DNA of 59,489 nt, taken from NCBI GenBank assembly GCA_023381695.1, contig JAMCQP010000103.1:1-59489 (forward strand), read 5' to 3'. The notes under the pieces were generated by a model. The model was not told the origin of the DNA and ran no database searches. It worked only from the letters and a program-made list of their open reading frames with translations. The position numbers were made by a program, and so were the translations under genes. This document shows, one piece after another, positions 17,220 to 26,135 of the stretch. The stretch is from Bacillota bacterium. GTDB lineage: Bacteria > Bacillota > UBA5301 > JAMCQP01. Position 1 is the stretch's first letter, and each line of letters begins with the position of its first letter.

Positions 17220-19022
17220 ATGGCCCTGGACGGGCTGGCCATCGCGGCGCTGAGCGCCGAACTGAAAGAGAAGCTGACCGGCGGCCGGGTGGATAAGATC
17301 TACCAGCCGGATCGCGACGAGATCTTCATGCATATCCGGCAACCCGGAGAGACCCTCTACCTGGTGCTCTCCGCGCACCCCCAGTTCGCCCGGGTTCATC
17401 TCATCCCGGAAGTCGCCAAGGAAAACCCGGCGGCGCCCCCGGCTTTCTGCATGTTGCTGCGCAAACACCTCGAACGCGGACGCATCCTGCGGGTTGAACA
17501 ACCCGGCCTGGAACGAATCCTTCATCTCCACGTGGAGTCCGTGGACGAGGTGGGGGAACGGGCCGAAAAGGTCCTCATCGCCGAACTCATGGGCAAACAC
17601 AGCAACATTATCCTCATCGACGCCTCAAGCGGCGCCATCTTCGACGGGATCAAACGGGTCACCGCGGAGGTCAACCGTTATCGGGAGGTTCTTCCGGGTG
17701 TCAAGTACCTGCCGCCGCCCGGCCAGGGCAAGGCCAACCCGTTGGAGACAGACACGGAGTACTTTCGGAAGGTCCTCCTGCTTGCCGCGGCGCAGGCGCC
17801 GGCGGCCAGGGCCATCGCCGACAGCTTTCAGGGCGTCAGCCCGCAAATCGGGCGGGAAGTCCTGGCCCGGGCGGGTCTGCCGCCGGACCTTTCCCGGCGG
17901 GAATTGGATGAAGGACAGATTCCCCGGCTCTGGGGCGCCTTTAAAGCCATGGTGGACACGGTCAAAGCCCGGCGCTTTTCTCCCGTGATCTACCTGGACG
18001 AAGAAGGGCAACCCTCCGACTTCTCGGCCATCGTCCTGGTATTGTACGCGGGCGGGCGAAGCCAGCCCGTCCCGAGCATCAGCGCGGCCCTGGAAAGCTA
18101 TTATGCCCGGAGGGACCGGCAGCAGAGGCTGCAATCCGCCCAGATGGGTCTCCTGCGGGTGGTGGACACCCACCTGGAGCGCAGCCGGCGAAAACTCCAG
18201 CGGCAGACGGAAACCATGGAGACCGCCGCTTCCGCCGAAGACCTGCGGATCCGGGGCGAACTGATCACCGCCAACATCTTCCGTTTAAAGAAGGGCCTGC
18301 CCTCCTTTTCCGCGGAGAATTTCTACGGCCAGGGCGAGATCCAGGTCGTGCTCGACCCGCGCCTGACCCCGGCCGAAAACGCGCAAAGCTGTTTCAAGCG
18401 TTACAACAAGGCCAAAAAGAGCCTGGTGGCCACCCGGCTTCAAGTCGCCGCCACGCGCGAGGAGATCTCCTATCTGGAACAGGTTAAAACGTCCATCCAG
18501 AATGCCCTGACCCCCGCGGATCTTAACGAGATCCGGGAAGAACTGGCCGCGGAAGGGTACCTGCGGGGTCGCAACCGCGGCGGCCATTCCAAAAAGACAA
18601 GTAAGGGAGGTGTCGCGCAGCCCCTCCGTTTCACCTCATCGGACGGCATGCCGATTCTGGTGGGCCGCAACAACCGCCAGAACGACCAGTTGACGCTCCG
18701 TACCGCCTTCGCCAACGATCTGTGGCTGCACACCAAGGAGATCCCCGGCTCGCATGTAATCGTCAGAACCGGCACGGCGGCTGAAGTGCCGCCGGAGACC
18801 CTCAAGGAGGCCGCCATGCTGGCCGCTTATTACAGCCAGGCCCGAGCGTCGAGCCAGGTCCCGGTGGACTACACCCTCCGCAAGCACGTGCGCAAACCCG
18901 CCGACGCCCGGCCGGGCATGGTGATCTACGACCACCAGCACACCATCTATGTTACACCCGACGCCGGGGTGGTCGCCCGGCTGGCACGGGAGCCTTCTCC
19001 AAAAGATCCCGTCTTATCTTGA
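17220..19022 (+). CDS. rqcH: RqcH (Rqc2/NFACT family, FbpA/YloA)
   Basis: Ribosome quality control factor: it binds stalled 50S subunits and recruits tRNA-Ala to add alanine tails to the nascent chain. Older annotation calls it fibronectin-binding protein FbpA. Seen: the NFACT-N domain (LTGGRVDKIYQPDRDEI, then AELMGKHSNIILID), a long central coiled coil, and the NFACT-R/DUF814 domain near the C-terminus (GRNNRQNDQLTLR, then DLWLHTKEIPGSHVIVR). It is 600 residues from the ATG at 17220, which has a GGGGGG site; the longer open frame overlaps the upstream gene. In B. subtilis this gene (yloA) adjoins yloB; here about 11 kb separates them. Confidence 0.95.
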   Translation: MALDGLAIAALSAELKEKLTGGRVDKIYQPDRDEIFMHIRQPGETLYLVLSAHPQFARVHLIPEVAKENPAAPPAFCMLLRKHLERGRILRVEQPGLERILHLHVESVDEVGERAEKVLIAELMGKHSNIILIDASSGAIFDGIKRVTAEVNRYREVLPGVKYLPPPGQGKANPLETDTEYFRKVLLLAAAQAPAARAIADSFQGVSPQIGREVLARAGLPPDLSRRELDEGQIPRLWGAFKAMVDTVKARRFSPVIYLDEEGQPSDFSAIVLVLYAGGRSQPVPSISAALESYYARRDRQQRLQSAQMGLLRVVDTHLERSRRKLQRQTETMETAASAEDLRIRGELITANIFRLKKGLPSFSAENFYGQGEIQVVLDPRLTPAENAQSCFKRYNKAKKSLVATRLQVAATREEISYLEQVKTSIQNALTPADLNEIREELAAEGYLRGRNRGGHSKKTSKGGVAQPLRFTSSDGMPILVGRNNRQNDQLTLRTAFANDLWLHTKEIPGSHVIVRTGTAAEVPPETLKEAAMLAAYYSQARASSQVPVDYTLRKHVRKPADARPGMVIYDHQHTIYVTPDAGVVARLAREPSPKDPVLS

Positions 19023-19026
19023 ACCT

Positions 19027-19653
19027 CTAGATCTTAAACTTCCAGTACAATCCCATCCCAAGCCCGCTTGAGCTGTAGCTGGTTCCTTTGTACCCCAGGT
19101 TGACTCCCAGATGGCCGGGCGGTTGCAGATCCAGGCCGGCGGTGTATTCCGAAAGAGGCTGGGTATTTCCGTACTGCACGAAGGAAGCGGTCCCATAAGC
19201 GCTGGCCCATTCCTTCAGGGGAAGCCGTCCAATGACTCCCGCCCCCACCCCGTCCCTGCTCTGGGAATCGGGCCAGGTGGAGTACTTTTCCGCCGCCCAG
19301 TTGCGAAAGCTCAACGTGCCGAAGATCCCGATATTGTCGTTGAGGGGCCTCTGCAGATCGAAATGGTATTGATACATGTCTCCGTCCCGGCCGTCTATCC
19401 TGTAATTCGCGGTGCTCACCCGCATGCGAAAGACCATCCTGTCACCCAGCCCCACCTCGGCGGCGGCGTCCGCCAGCCTGTCGCCCCCCGTGGGCGAAAA
19501 ATAGACGCTCACCTGCGGAAAGGCAACCTGGTGTTCTGCAACGTTCACATCCGGCGCAGCCATGACCGGCGCTCCCAGGAGACCCAGCCAGAGCAACGCC
19601 ACCAGACCAATAAAGACAGGGTTCTTGACCCTTAACCCTTCCACTTGCCACAT
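19027..19653 (-). CDS. Secreted protein with beta-barrel-like repeats
   Basis: 208 residues. A clear signal peptide (FIGLVALLWLGLLGAPVMA, cleavage near APVMAA) leads into alternating polar/aromatic strands typical of a small antiparallel beta barrel (DMYQYHFDLQRPL, IGIFGTLSFRNW, YGTASFVQYGN), ending in YWKFKI with a final aromatic-hydrophobic strand. It resembles small outer-membrane-type barrels, odd for an organism otherwise looking like a monoderm Firmicute. No family is recognised. It is convergent with rqcH, 4 bp apart. Confidence 0.65.
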   Translation of the reverse strand: MWQVEGLRVKNPVFIGLVALLWLGLLGAPVMAAPDVNVAEHQVAFPQVSVYFSPTGGDRLADAAAEVGLGDRMVFRMRVSTANYRIDGRDGDMYQYHFDLQRPLNDNIGIFGTLSFRNWAAEKYSTWPDSQSRDGVGAGVIGRLPLKEWASAYGTASFVQYGNTQPLSEYTAGLDLQPPGHLGVNLGYKGTSYSSSGLGMGLYWKFKI

Positions 19654-19783
19654 CTCCCATCCCTTAATTTTAAACGCCGATACGCAGTTGTCATGCCGAA
19701 TACATAATTGTCATATAATATCTCCATTAACCTCTATTAATATCTCTATCGGTTGCATCCCCGAATGGTTAAATCGAAAGCCT

Positions 19784-20329
19784 TCAGTCAATTTCGATCC
19801 CCATGCTTATAGAGCCATGGAAGCGTCCTTCGACCAGCATATCCCTGGTTCGGATCCCTTCGCGTTTGAATCCCATCTTCTCATAAAGCCCGATCGCCCT
19901 CCTGTTGTCCTCGCGGACCCGGAGGTTTATCTTCCGGATCACACCGCCGGCCTTTGCCCAATCCAGGAGGTACCGTAACATCCTGGCGCCGATGCCCAGT
20001 CCCCAGCAGTCCCTGCTCAGGCTGACGCCGAACTCTCCCACATGCCTGACCCTCGGCCGGGAACCGCCGGAAAAGACGATGTTCCCCACAATCCGGCCGT
20101 CAACCTCGGCAATCAGAAAGAGCCGGTTGTCGGCCTGCAAAAACTGTTCAATGAGATCCTCCTCCCGGGCCGGAGGAATATTGAACTCGCCCGCCCCGAA
20201 GGTGAGAAAATCGGTTTCACCCGCGATTTGCCGCATGTTCTCGATGATCGCGGCGGCATCCGCTCTGACCGCCTTCCGTAAAATGAGGTTCCTTCCATCC
20301 CCCAGGCGAAATTCCTGCACGGCGTCCAT
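19784..20329 (-). CDS. GNAT family N-acetyltransferase
   Basis: 181 residues with the GCN5-type fold: strand LFLIAEVDGRIVGNIVF, acetyl-CoA motif A around GVSLSRDCWGLGIGARML, and the C-terminal NRRAIGLYEKMGFKREG block. Closest in appearance to RimJ/RimL or spermidine-type acetyltransferases; the substrate cannot be told. The ATG at 20329 has a GGAGCGGAAAG site; the frame also opens from a TTG 18 bp earlier. It lies just downstream of the MATE gene and is probably transcribed with it. Confidence 0.88.
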   Translation of the reverse strand: MDAVQEFRLGDGRNLILRKAVRADAAAIIENMRQIAGETDFLTFGAGEFNIPPAREEDLIEQFLQADNRLFLIAEVDGRIVGNIVFSGGSRPRVRHVGEFGVSLSRDCWGLGIGARMLRYLLDWAKAGGVIRKINLRVREDNRRAIGLYEKMGFKREGIRTRDMLVEGRFHGSISMGIEID

Positions 20330-20349
20330 CTTTCCGCTCCCTGACAAGT

Positions 20350-21708
20350 TTATATTTCAATGGCCTTCCACCCACCACTTCGAAAACGCAGGGAAAAAAC
20401 GATTCCCATGGCGATGATATAGGTAAATGCGCCCATCCACGCCCCGACCACACCCCAGTCCAGGATGAAAGCCCCCAGGTAGACGACGGGGATGAAGAGC
20501 CCCCAGGAGACTACAAAGGTCACCAGTGCGGTAAACCGGGTATCCCCCGCGCCGTTGAGCGCACCGCGGAAGATGATGTTCATGGCGTCAAAGACCTGGT
20601 AGATCGCCATCATCCGGAGCAGGGTCACGGTTATTTGCAGGACATCAGAAGCTTGGGTGAACAGCCTGGCGAGCAATTCGGGGAAGAGCAGGAAGATCAC
20701 CCCGACCAGTCCCATAAAGCCAATCCCGACCCTCGCCCCCCGGTATCCGGCTCCTTCCGCCAGATGCAGGTCGGACGCCCCGATATACCGCCCCACCAGC
20801 GATGAGGTGGCTGCGCTCAAGGCGAAGCCGGGCATAAACGCCAGGGCGGTGATCTGGTTGGCAATCTGGCTGGCGGCCAACTCCGCCGTCCCCAGCTTGG
20901 AGATGAGGGCAAAAAAAGTGGTATAGGCGGCGACCTCCACGAAATCCACCATCCCCATGGGGAAGCCCACCCTGAGCATCCTGGACAGATCGGCAACCGT
21001 CGGGAGGCGCCAGGACATAAGCTCATAATCCTCGCGGTAACGTATAAACACCACCACCCCGGCGATCACCGCCTGCAACACAACAGCAATCACCGTTCCC
21101 AGGGCCGACCCGGCGATCCCCAGGGCCGGCAGGCCAAATTTTCCGAAGATCAGGACGTAGTTGGCAAAAATGTTCACCGCGACGGTCATCCAGGACAGGA
21201 ACATGGGAGTCCTGGTGTTTCCAACGGCGATCATAAAGCTGATCAACGCCGTGGAAGTAAGGGAGAACGGGATCTCCCAGAGCCGGATGGATGTAAAGAG
21301 GAGGATCTGCCGGGCCACCGCCGGCTCGGGCCTGAACAGCCAGAGAAAACCCTTGAAGACCCACGGCAAGAGAACCGCCGCCGGCGAGATGAGCAACGCC
21401 AGGATCAGGAAGTATTGCAGGTATCTCCCTCCGGCGGGTTTGTCGCCGGCTCCGTACATCCTGGAGACAAAGGGCATGGTCCCGCTGATGGTTCCCCGCA
21501 AGATGAGCAGGGAGGTAAAGAACATCATGCTGGCCAGGCCCACTGCTCCAAGAGCGGTGGTGCTCACCCGTCCCATGAAGAGGGTATCCGTCACGCCGAG
21601 GAGCGTGTAAGCCAGATTGGACAGCACAATGGGGGTGGCCAGGCGGATCAGTTGCCTGGTGAGCCCGGTGGTACTTGGGGAACCGGCGGAATTTTTAAAA
21701 CGGATCAT
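20350..21708 (-). CDS. MATE family efflux transporter
   Basis: 452 residues with about 12 transmembrane segments in two homologous halves, as in NorM/DinF pumps that export cationic drugs or metabolites using Na+ or H+. Typical segments: LIRLATPIVLSNLAYTLLGVTDTLFMG at the N-terminus (abbreviated), ALGAVGLASMMFF, and the second half's MLRVGFPMGMVDFVEVAAY and IFRGALNGAGDTRF. A strong sigma-A promoter lies about 80 bp upstream. The downstream GNAT gene could modify the same substrate class, but nothing proves it. Confidence 0.92.
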   Translation of the reverse strand: MIRFKNSAGSPSTTGLTRQLIRLATPIVLSNLAYTLLGVTDTLFMGRVSTTALGAVGLASMMFFTSLLILRGTISGTMPFVSRMYGAGDKPAGGRYLQYFLILALLISPAAVLLPWVFKGFLWLFRPEPAVARQILLFTSIRLWEIPFSLTSTALISFMIAVGNTRTPMFLSWMTVAVNIFANYVLIFGKFGLPALGIAGSALGTVIAVVLQAVIAGVVVFIRYREDYELMSWRLPTVADLSRMLRVGFPMGMVDFVEVAAYTTFFALISKLGTAELAASQIANQITALAFMPGFALSAATSSLVGRYIGASDLHLAEGAGYRGARVGIGFMGLVGVIFLLFPELLARLFTQASDVLQITVTLLRMMAIYQVFDAMNIIFRGALNGAGDTRFTALVTFVVSWGLFIPVVYLGAFILDWGVVGAWMGAFTYIIAMGIVFSLRFRSGGWKAIEI

Positions 21709-21789
21709 GGTCTGCCTCTTCTTACGTCTTCAGCGCAGACGTCGGGCGCTGCAAATCTCGTTATAGCGCATGAATAGCGGCTTTGCTAA

Positions 21790-21818
21790 ATTGTAGCACG
21801 GTTGGCAAGCCGTGTCAA
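21790..21818 (-). promoter_or_regulatory. Sigma-A promoter of the MATE-GNAT transcript
   Basis: On the minus strand TTGACA (21813-21818) and TACAAT (21790-21795) are spaced 17 bp apart, a near-consensus promoter pointing into the MATE gene. Confidence 0.8.
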
Positions 21819-21835
21819 CCCTGCTGGACTGGCTC

Positions 21836-22039
21836 ATGCCCGATGACGACTTTACGCCGGAAGAGCGCGCGGAAATAAGGAGCGGCCAGGAAGAGAGGAA
21901 ACGCGGCGAGGTGGTGCCATGGAAGATCTCAGGAGGGACTACAAACTCGGGTAACTTTGTGCCCGAAAGATCTAAAACGGCAAGGAATAGGCAAGAGCTG
22001 GTCTCCGCAAACCTTAGCAAAAATAAATGCTACGAGTGA
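21836..22039 (+). pseudogene. Antitoxin-like fragment
   Basis: A 67-codon frame starting at an ATG at 21836 (the frame opens at 21812, inside the MATE promoter). The part DDDFTPEERAEIRSGQEERK followed by RGEVVPWK looks like the C-terminal region of small antitoxins that end in LEDIRAGRVV-type segments. No toxin gene follows, and the rest is unlike any family, so it is probably a remnant of a toxin-antitoxin locus. Confidence 0.3.
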
Positions 22040-22227
22040 CAGCGGAATGGTCGTTGCCTACCCCCTGCCTTCTTGTGGATTAACCCGGCAGGCCAGGCCT
22101 GGGGGTTAAAGGTGGATTATCGGCAGAAGATCTGGTAGTATTAAATACATTGTATTCGAGATCCACCTAAAAAAACCTGCTGCCTCCCAAAACTTTTTTC
22201 TTTTTCACCGCATTTGCGGACAATTTT

Positions 22228-23523
22228 TTAGTGATCGGCTTTCCCCGCCCCCAGAACCTGGTGCGCAATGTCCCGCCGGTAATGCGCCCCGGCAAAGGCA
22301 AGCTCTTCCAGGGCACTATAGGCTATCGCCGCCGCCGCCTGATGGGTCGGAGCCACCGCCGTCACATTCAACACCCTCCCGCCGTTGGTCAGCCAGTTGC
22401 CCTTCTCCCGCCGGGTTCCAGCGTGAAAGACGGTCACGTTGGGATGCCGTTTGAGCCGGTCCAGACCCTGGATAACCTTCCCGATCTCATAACGGCCCGG
22501 GTAACCACCGGAGGCCATCACCACCGTCACCGCACAATCATCCTTCCAGCGCAGCCCCGTGGCGGCCAATCGCCCCTGGACCGTGGCCTCCAGGACTTCA
22601 ACCAGATCGCTCTCCAAAAGCGGCAGGATCACCTGTGTCTCGGGATCGCCAAACCGGGCGTTAAACTCAATGACCTTCGGCCCCTCGGACGTCAGCATCA
22701 GGCCGGCGTAGAGCACCCCCTTGTACGGATGCCCTTCCGCCGCCAGGCCTGCCACCGCCGGGACGAGGATCTTCGTGCGAACCTCCTCCATCAGGCCGCC
22801 GCCAACCAGGGGGACAGGAGCGTAAGCGCCCATTCCGCCGGTATTGGGACCCTGATCTCTGTCAAAGACCCGTTTGTGATCCTGGGCGGGCACCATCGGG
22901 AGGATCACCTTGCCGTCGGTAAACGCCAGAACAGAAACTTCGGGGCCAGCCAACCGCTCCTCAATCACGATTCTCCGGCCCGCGCCGCCGAAGACCCGCC
23001 GTTCCATGAGATCGTCGATGGCCCGCAAGGCCTCGCCGACGCTGTCCGTCACCACCACCCCCTTGCCGGCAGCCAGCCCATCGGCCTTGATCACCAGGGA
23101 TACCCCGAGAGCGCCAAGCCTTCCGGCAAACTCTCTGGCTTCGGGAGCGGACTCGAAAACCTTGAACCGGGCGGTGGGCACCCCATACTTCTTCATCAAC
23201 GCTTTGGCGAAGACCTTGCTGGTCTCTATCCGCGCCGCCGCCCTGGAAGGCCCGAAGATGGCCATCCCTCTCTTTTCAAATTCGTCGACAATCCCATCGC
23301 TCAGGCAGGTTTCGGGCCCCACCACGGCCAGATCGATTCTTGCACCCTGCGCAAAATCCGCGATGCCCGCGACGTTGTTCCCTTCCACCTGCACGCATTC
23401 AGCCTGCTGGGCGATGCCGTCGTTTCCGGGTATGCAATAGATCTTCGAGACCTTCGAGCTCTGGGCAAGCTTCCACACCAGAGCATGCTCGCGGCCGCCC
23501 GACCCGATCACCAGGACGCGCAT
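22228..23523 (-). CDS. purD: Phosphoribosylamine-glycine ligase (GARS)
   Basis: Second step of purine synthesis: joins glycine to phosphoribosylamine using ATP. The N-terminal VIGSGGREHALVWKLAQS, the ATP-grasp segment LVIKADGLAAGKGVVV, the PAQDHKRVFDRDQGPNTGGMGAYAP block and EFNARFGDPETQV are all present. The ATG at 23523 is preceded by AAAGGAGAGA and gives 431 residues, the family length. It is the last gene of the pur operon, 67 bp after purH. Confidence 0.97.
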   Translation of the reverse strand: MRVLVIGSGGREHALVWKLAQSSKVSKIYCIPGNDGIAQQAECVQVEGNNVAGIADFAQGARIDLAVVGPETCLSDGIVDEFEKRGMAIFGPSRAAARIETSKVFAKALMKKYGVPTARFKVFESAPEAREFAGRLGALGVSLVIKADGLAAGKGVVVTDSVGEALRAIDDLMERRVFGGAGRRIVIEERLAGPEVSVLAFTDGKVILPMVPAQDHKRVFDRDQGPNTGGMGAYAPVPLVGGGLMEEVRTKILVPAVAGLAAEGHPYKGVLYAGLMLTSEGPKVIEFNARFGDPETQVILPLLESDLVEVLEATVQGRLAATGLRWKDDCAVTVVMASGGYPGRYEIGKVIQGLDRLKRHPNVTVFHAGTRREKGNWLTNGGRVLNVTAVAPTHQAAAAIAYSALEELAFAGAHYRRDIAHQVLGAGKADH

Positions 23524-23590
23524 GGCTGTCTCTCCTTTCACCTCGGAATCCGGTACTGGAAACGCTGGGCCAGGGGCTTAAAATACCGGA

Positions 23591-25390
23591 TTAATGCTTG
23601 AAATGCCGGACCCCCGTGAAGATCATCGCGATCCCCGCGGCGTCCGCGGCGGCGACGGAATCTTCATCCCGGATGGATCCGCCCGGCTGGATGATGGCGG
23701 TGACGCCGCCCTTTGCGGCGGCCTCCACCACGTCGGGCATGGGGAAAAAGGCATCCGACGCCATCACTGCACCCCGGCAGTTGGTTCCCGCCCGGTTGAT
23801 GGCGTAGAGCGCCGCATCGATCCGGTTCATCTGGCCCGCTCCCACCCCCAGGGTCTGCCCGGCTTTGGCGATCACAATGGCATTGGACTTCACATGCTTG
23901 ACCACCCTCCACGCAAAGCGGAGATCCTCGACCTCTTTTGCATCCGGCCCACGCCGGGTCACGACGCGCCAGGGAGCTTCGTCCCTTACGGCTCCCCCCG
24001 CCATGCCCCCTGCCATGCCACTTGCTACGCTCTCCACCACGCTCTCCGCCACGCTCTCCGCCACATCGCGCTCCTGCACCAGAAAACCGCCGGTGACGCG
24101 TTTCAGGTCGAAACGGTCGTCAAAGAAAGGAACCACGGGGCGCTGGAGAGCCCCGGCCCCGTTCGGAGCTCCCGGCAAGCCTCCCGTGGCCAGCAGGCGG
24201 AGGTTGGATTTCTTCTGCAAAACGGCCAGGGCCTCCGGCGCAAACTCCGGCGCCAGGACGACCTCCAGGAAGATTCCGGACATCAGGCGGGCCGTCTCAA
24301 GATCCACCGGCCGGTTTAAGGCCACGATCCCGCCGAAGATCGACACCGGATCCGCGGCGTGTGCTCTGGAAAAGGCTTCAGCGATGGTCTTCCCCACCGC
24401 CACCCCGCAGGGGTTGGTGTGTTTCACCGCCACCGCCGCCGGTCCGGAAAACTCCCGGACGATCTGCAGGGCCGCATCGGCATCATTTATGTTGTTAAAA
24501 GATAATTCCTTACCATGCAGTTTTCGGGCGGTGACCAGACTGGCCGGCCCTTTGTCAGGACGTTCCGGCAAGCCAGGGTCCTGCCGGTAAAAAGCCGCCG
24601 CCTGGTGGGGATTTTCGCCGTAGCGCAACTCTTGAACCCTGGCCAGGTTCAGAAAAATATGATCGGGGAAAGATACCGGGCTCTCAGACGCCGGCTCCGC
24701 CGAAGAGGCATCCACCGGGGCATTCGCGGGAGCATCCGCCGTGGCATCCCCATGCGGCCGCGAGATTACCTCGTGAAAATAGTCATGAATCAGCGCGTCG
24801 TAGCCGGCGGTGTGGGCAAAAGCTTCGCGGGCCAGTCCCAGGCGCGTACCGGCGAAAAGCGCCCCACCATTCCCCTGAAGCTCCCACAAAACCGCCTCAT
24901 AGCGCCGGGGATCCACCACCACCGCCACATGCTCGAAGTTTTTGGCCGCCGCCCGGATCATCACCGGCCCGCCGATATCTATGTTTTCCACCGCCTCCTG
25001 CATGGGGACGCCGGGGCGGTTCACCGTCCTGACAAAGGGATAGAGGTTGACCACCACCATATCGATGGGCCTGATCCCCTGCCTGGCCAGCTCTTCCATG
25101 TGCGCCGGGTTGTCCCGCCGCGCCAGGATCCCCCCGTGAATGGCCGGATGCAAGGTCTTGACGCGGCCGTCCATGATCTCCGGGAAACCAGTGACCTCCG
25201 AGATATAAGTTACGGCCAGGCCGGCCTCTTGAAGAATCCGGTAGGTACCCCCGGTGGAGATCAACTTTATCCCCAGGCCGGCCAGCCCGCGGGCGAATTC
25301 CACCAGGCCCGTCTTGTCGTAGACGCTCAACAGAGCCGTTTTTACCCTGACTCCGTTTCCGCCGGCCGCCATTTCGTTTCCAACAGCCAT
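23591..25390 (-). CDS. purH: Bifunctional AICAR formyltransferase/IMP cyclohydrolase
   Basis: Last two steps to IMP. N-terminal MGS-like cyclohydrolase half (ALLSVYDKTGLVEFARGL, STGGTYRILQEAG, GRVKTLHPAIHGG) and C-terminal formyltransferase half (LRYGENPHQAAAFYRQ, VKHTNPCGVAVG, VKSNAIVIAK). The ATG at 25390 follows AGGAGG. At 599 residues it is longer than the usual 510-540 because of two low-complexity insertions: an alanine/proline-rich stretch (about 24690-24760) and an AESVAESVVESVASGM-type stretch (about 23985-24065). The conserved blocks on either side look intact, so the enzyme is probably active with extra surface loops. Confidence 0.96.
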   Translation of the reverse strand: MAVGNEMAAGGNGVRVKTALLSVYDKTGLVEFARGLAGLGIKLISTGGTYRILQEAGLAVTYISEVTGFPEIMDGRVKTLHPAIHGGILARRDNPAHMEELARQGIRPIDMVVVNLYPFVRTVNRPGVPMQEAVENIDIGGPVMIRAAAKNFEHVAVVVDPRRYEAVLWELQGNGGALFAGTRLGLAREAFAHTAGYDALIHDYFHEVISRPHGDATADAPANAPVDASSAEPASESPVSFPDHIFLNLARVQELRYGENPHQAAAFYRQDPGLPERPDKGPASLVTARKLHGKELSFNNINDADAALQIVREFSGPAAVAVKHTNPCGVAVGKTIAEAFSRAHAADPVSIFGGIVALNRPVDLETARLMSGIFLEVVLAPEFAPEALAVLQKKSNLRLLATGGLPGAPNGAGALQRPVVPFFDDRFDLKRVTGGFLVQERDVAESVAESVVESVASGMAGGMAGGAVRDEAPWRVVTRRGPDAKEVEDLRFAWRVVKHVKSNAIVIAKAGQTLGVGAGQMNRIDAALYAINRAGTNCRGAVMASDAFFPMPDVVEAAAKGGVTAIIQPGGSIRDEDSVAAADAAGIAMIFTGVRHFKH

Positions 25391-25442
25391 CTCATCTTCC
25401 CTCCTGCGACGTTTCCCGTCCCTCGGATGGATTCTCATTTGA

Positions 25443-26102
25443 CTACCGTTCAGCGGCGATCCGTACCCGGCGCCCCTCGATCTGCAGCCGTCCCTGGCAG
25501 TAAAGGCTGATGGCCTCGGGGTAGATCCGGTGTTCTTCCCGCAGAATCCGTTCGGCCAGGGTGTCCGGCGTGTCGCCCTCCAGGACGGGCACCGCGGCCT
25601 GCAGGATGATCGGGCCGGTATCGATCCCCGTATCGACAAGATGCACCGTACACCCGGCCACCTTCACCCCGTAGTCGAATGCCTGCCGCTGGGCGTCGCG
25701 CCCTGGAAAGGCGGGCAGAAGCGACGGGTGAATATTCATGATCCGGCCCTGGTAATAATTGATAAACTCTTCGCCAAGGACCCGCATGAAACCTGCCAGC
25801 ACCACCAATTCAATCCGGTGTCCCTCGCAGATCCTCCGGATCTGGGCATCAAACAACCGCCGGGAGGGAAACCCGCCGGGCAGCACGGTTATGGCGGGAA
25901 TGTCTCTTTGCCGCGCCCTGGCCAGAGCATAAGCCTCCGGCTGGTCGCTGATGACCACGCCCACCCTGGCCCGCAGCCAGCCCTGATCGATAGCCTCCAG
26001 GATCGCCTCCAGATTGCTGCCCCTGCCGGAGGCCAGCACTCCCAGGATCACTTCCCGGTCCACTGTTCTGAAATTTTCGCATCCATCAGTCTGTCTAGCC
26101 AC
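25443..26102 (-). CDS. purN: Phosphoribosylglycinamide formyltransferase
   Basis: Third purine step: transfers formyl from 10-formyl-THF to GAR. Seen: VLASGRGSNLEAILEAI, the MRVLGEEFINYYQGRIMNIHPSLLPAFPG active-site region (catalytic N and H in NIHPSLLPAF), and VHLVDTGIDTGPII with the catalytic aspartate. 219 residues from a GTG at 26102 preceded by AAAGGGGG. It lies between purM and purH as in B. subtilis. Confidence 0.97.
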   Translation of the reverse strand: MARQTDGCENFRTVDREVILGVLASGRGSNLEAILEAIDQGWLRARVGVVISDQPEAYALARARQRDIPAITVLPGGFPSRRLFDAQIRRICEGHRIELVVLAGFMRVLGEEFINYYQGRIMNIHPSLLPAFPGRDAQRQAFDYGVKVAGCTVHLVDTGIDTGPIILQAAVPVLEGDTPDTLAERILREEHRIYPEAISLYCQGRLQIEGRRVRIAAER

Positions 26103-26135
26103 AGTCAGTCCCCCTTTGAGACTAACTCAGATCCG

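Noticed and set aside
22231..23601. Long plus-strand frame of 456 codons
   Set aside because: It is antisense to purD across its whole length, has no recognisable domain and reflects GC-rich codon use; purD is certain.
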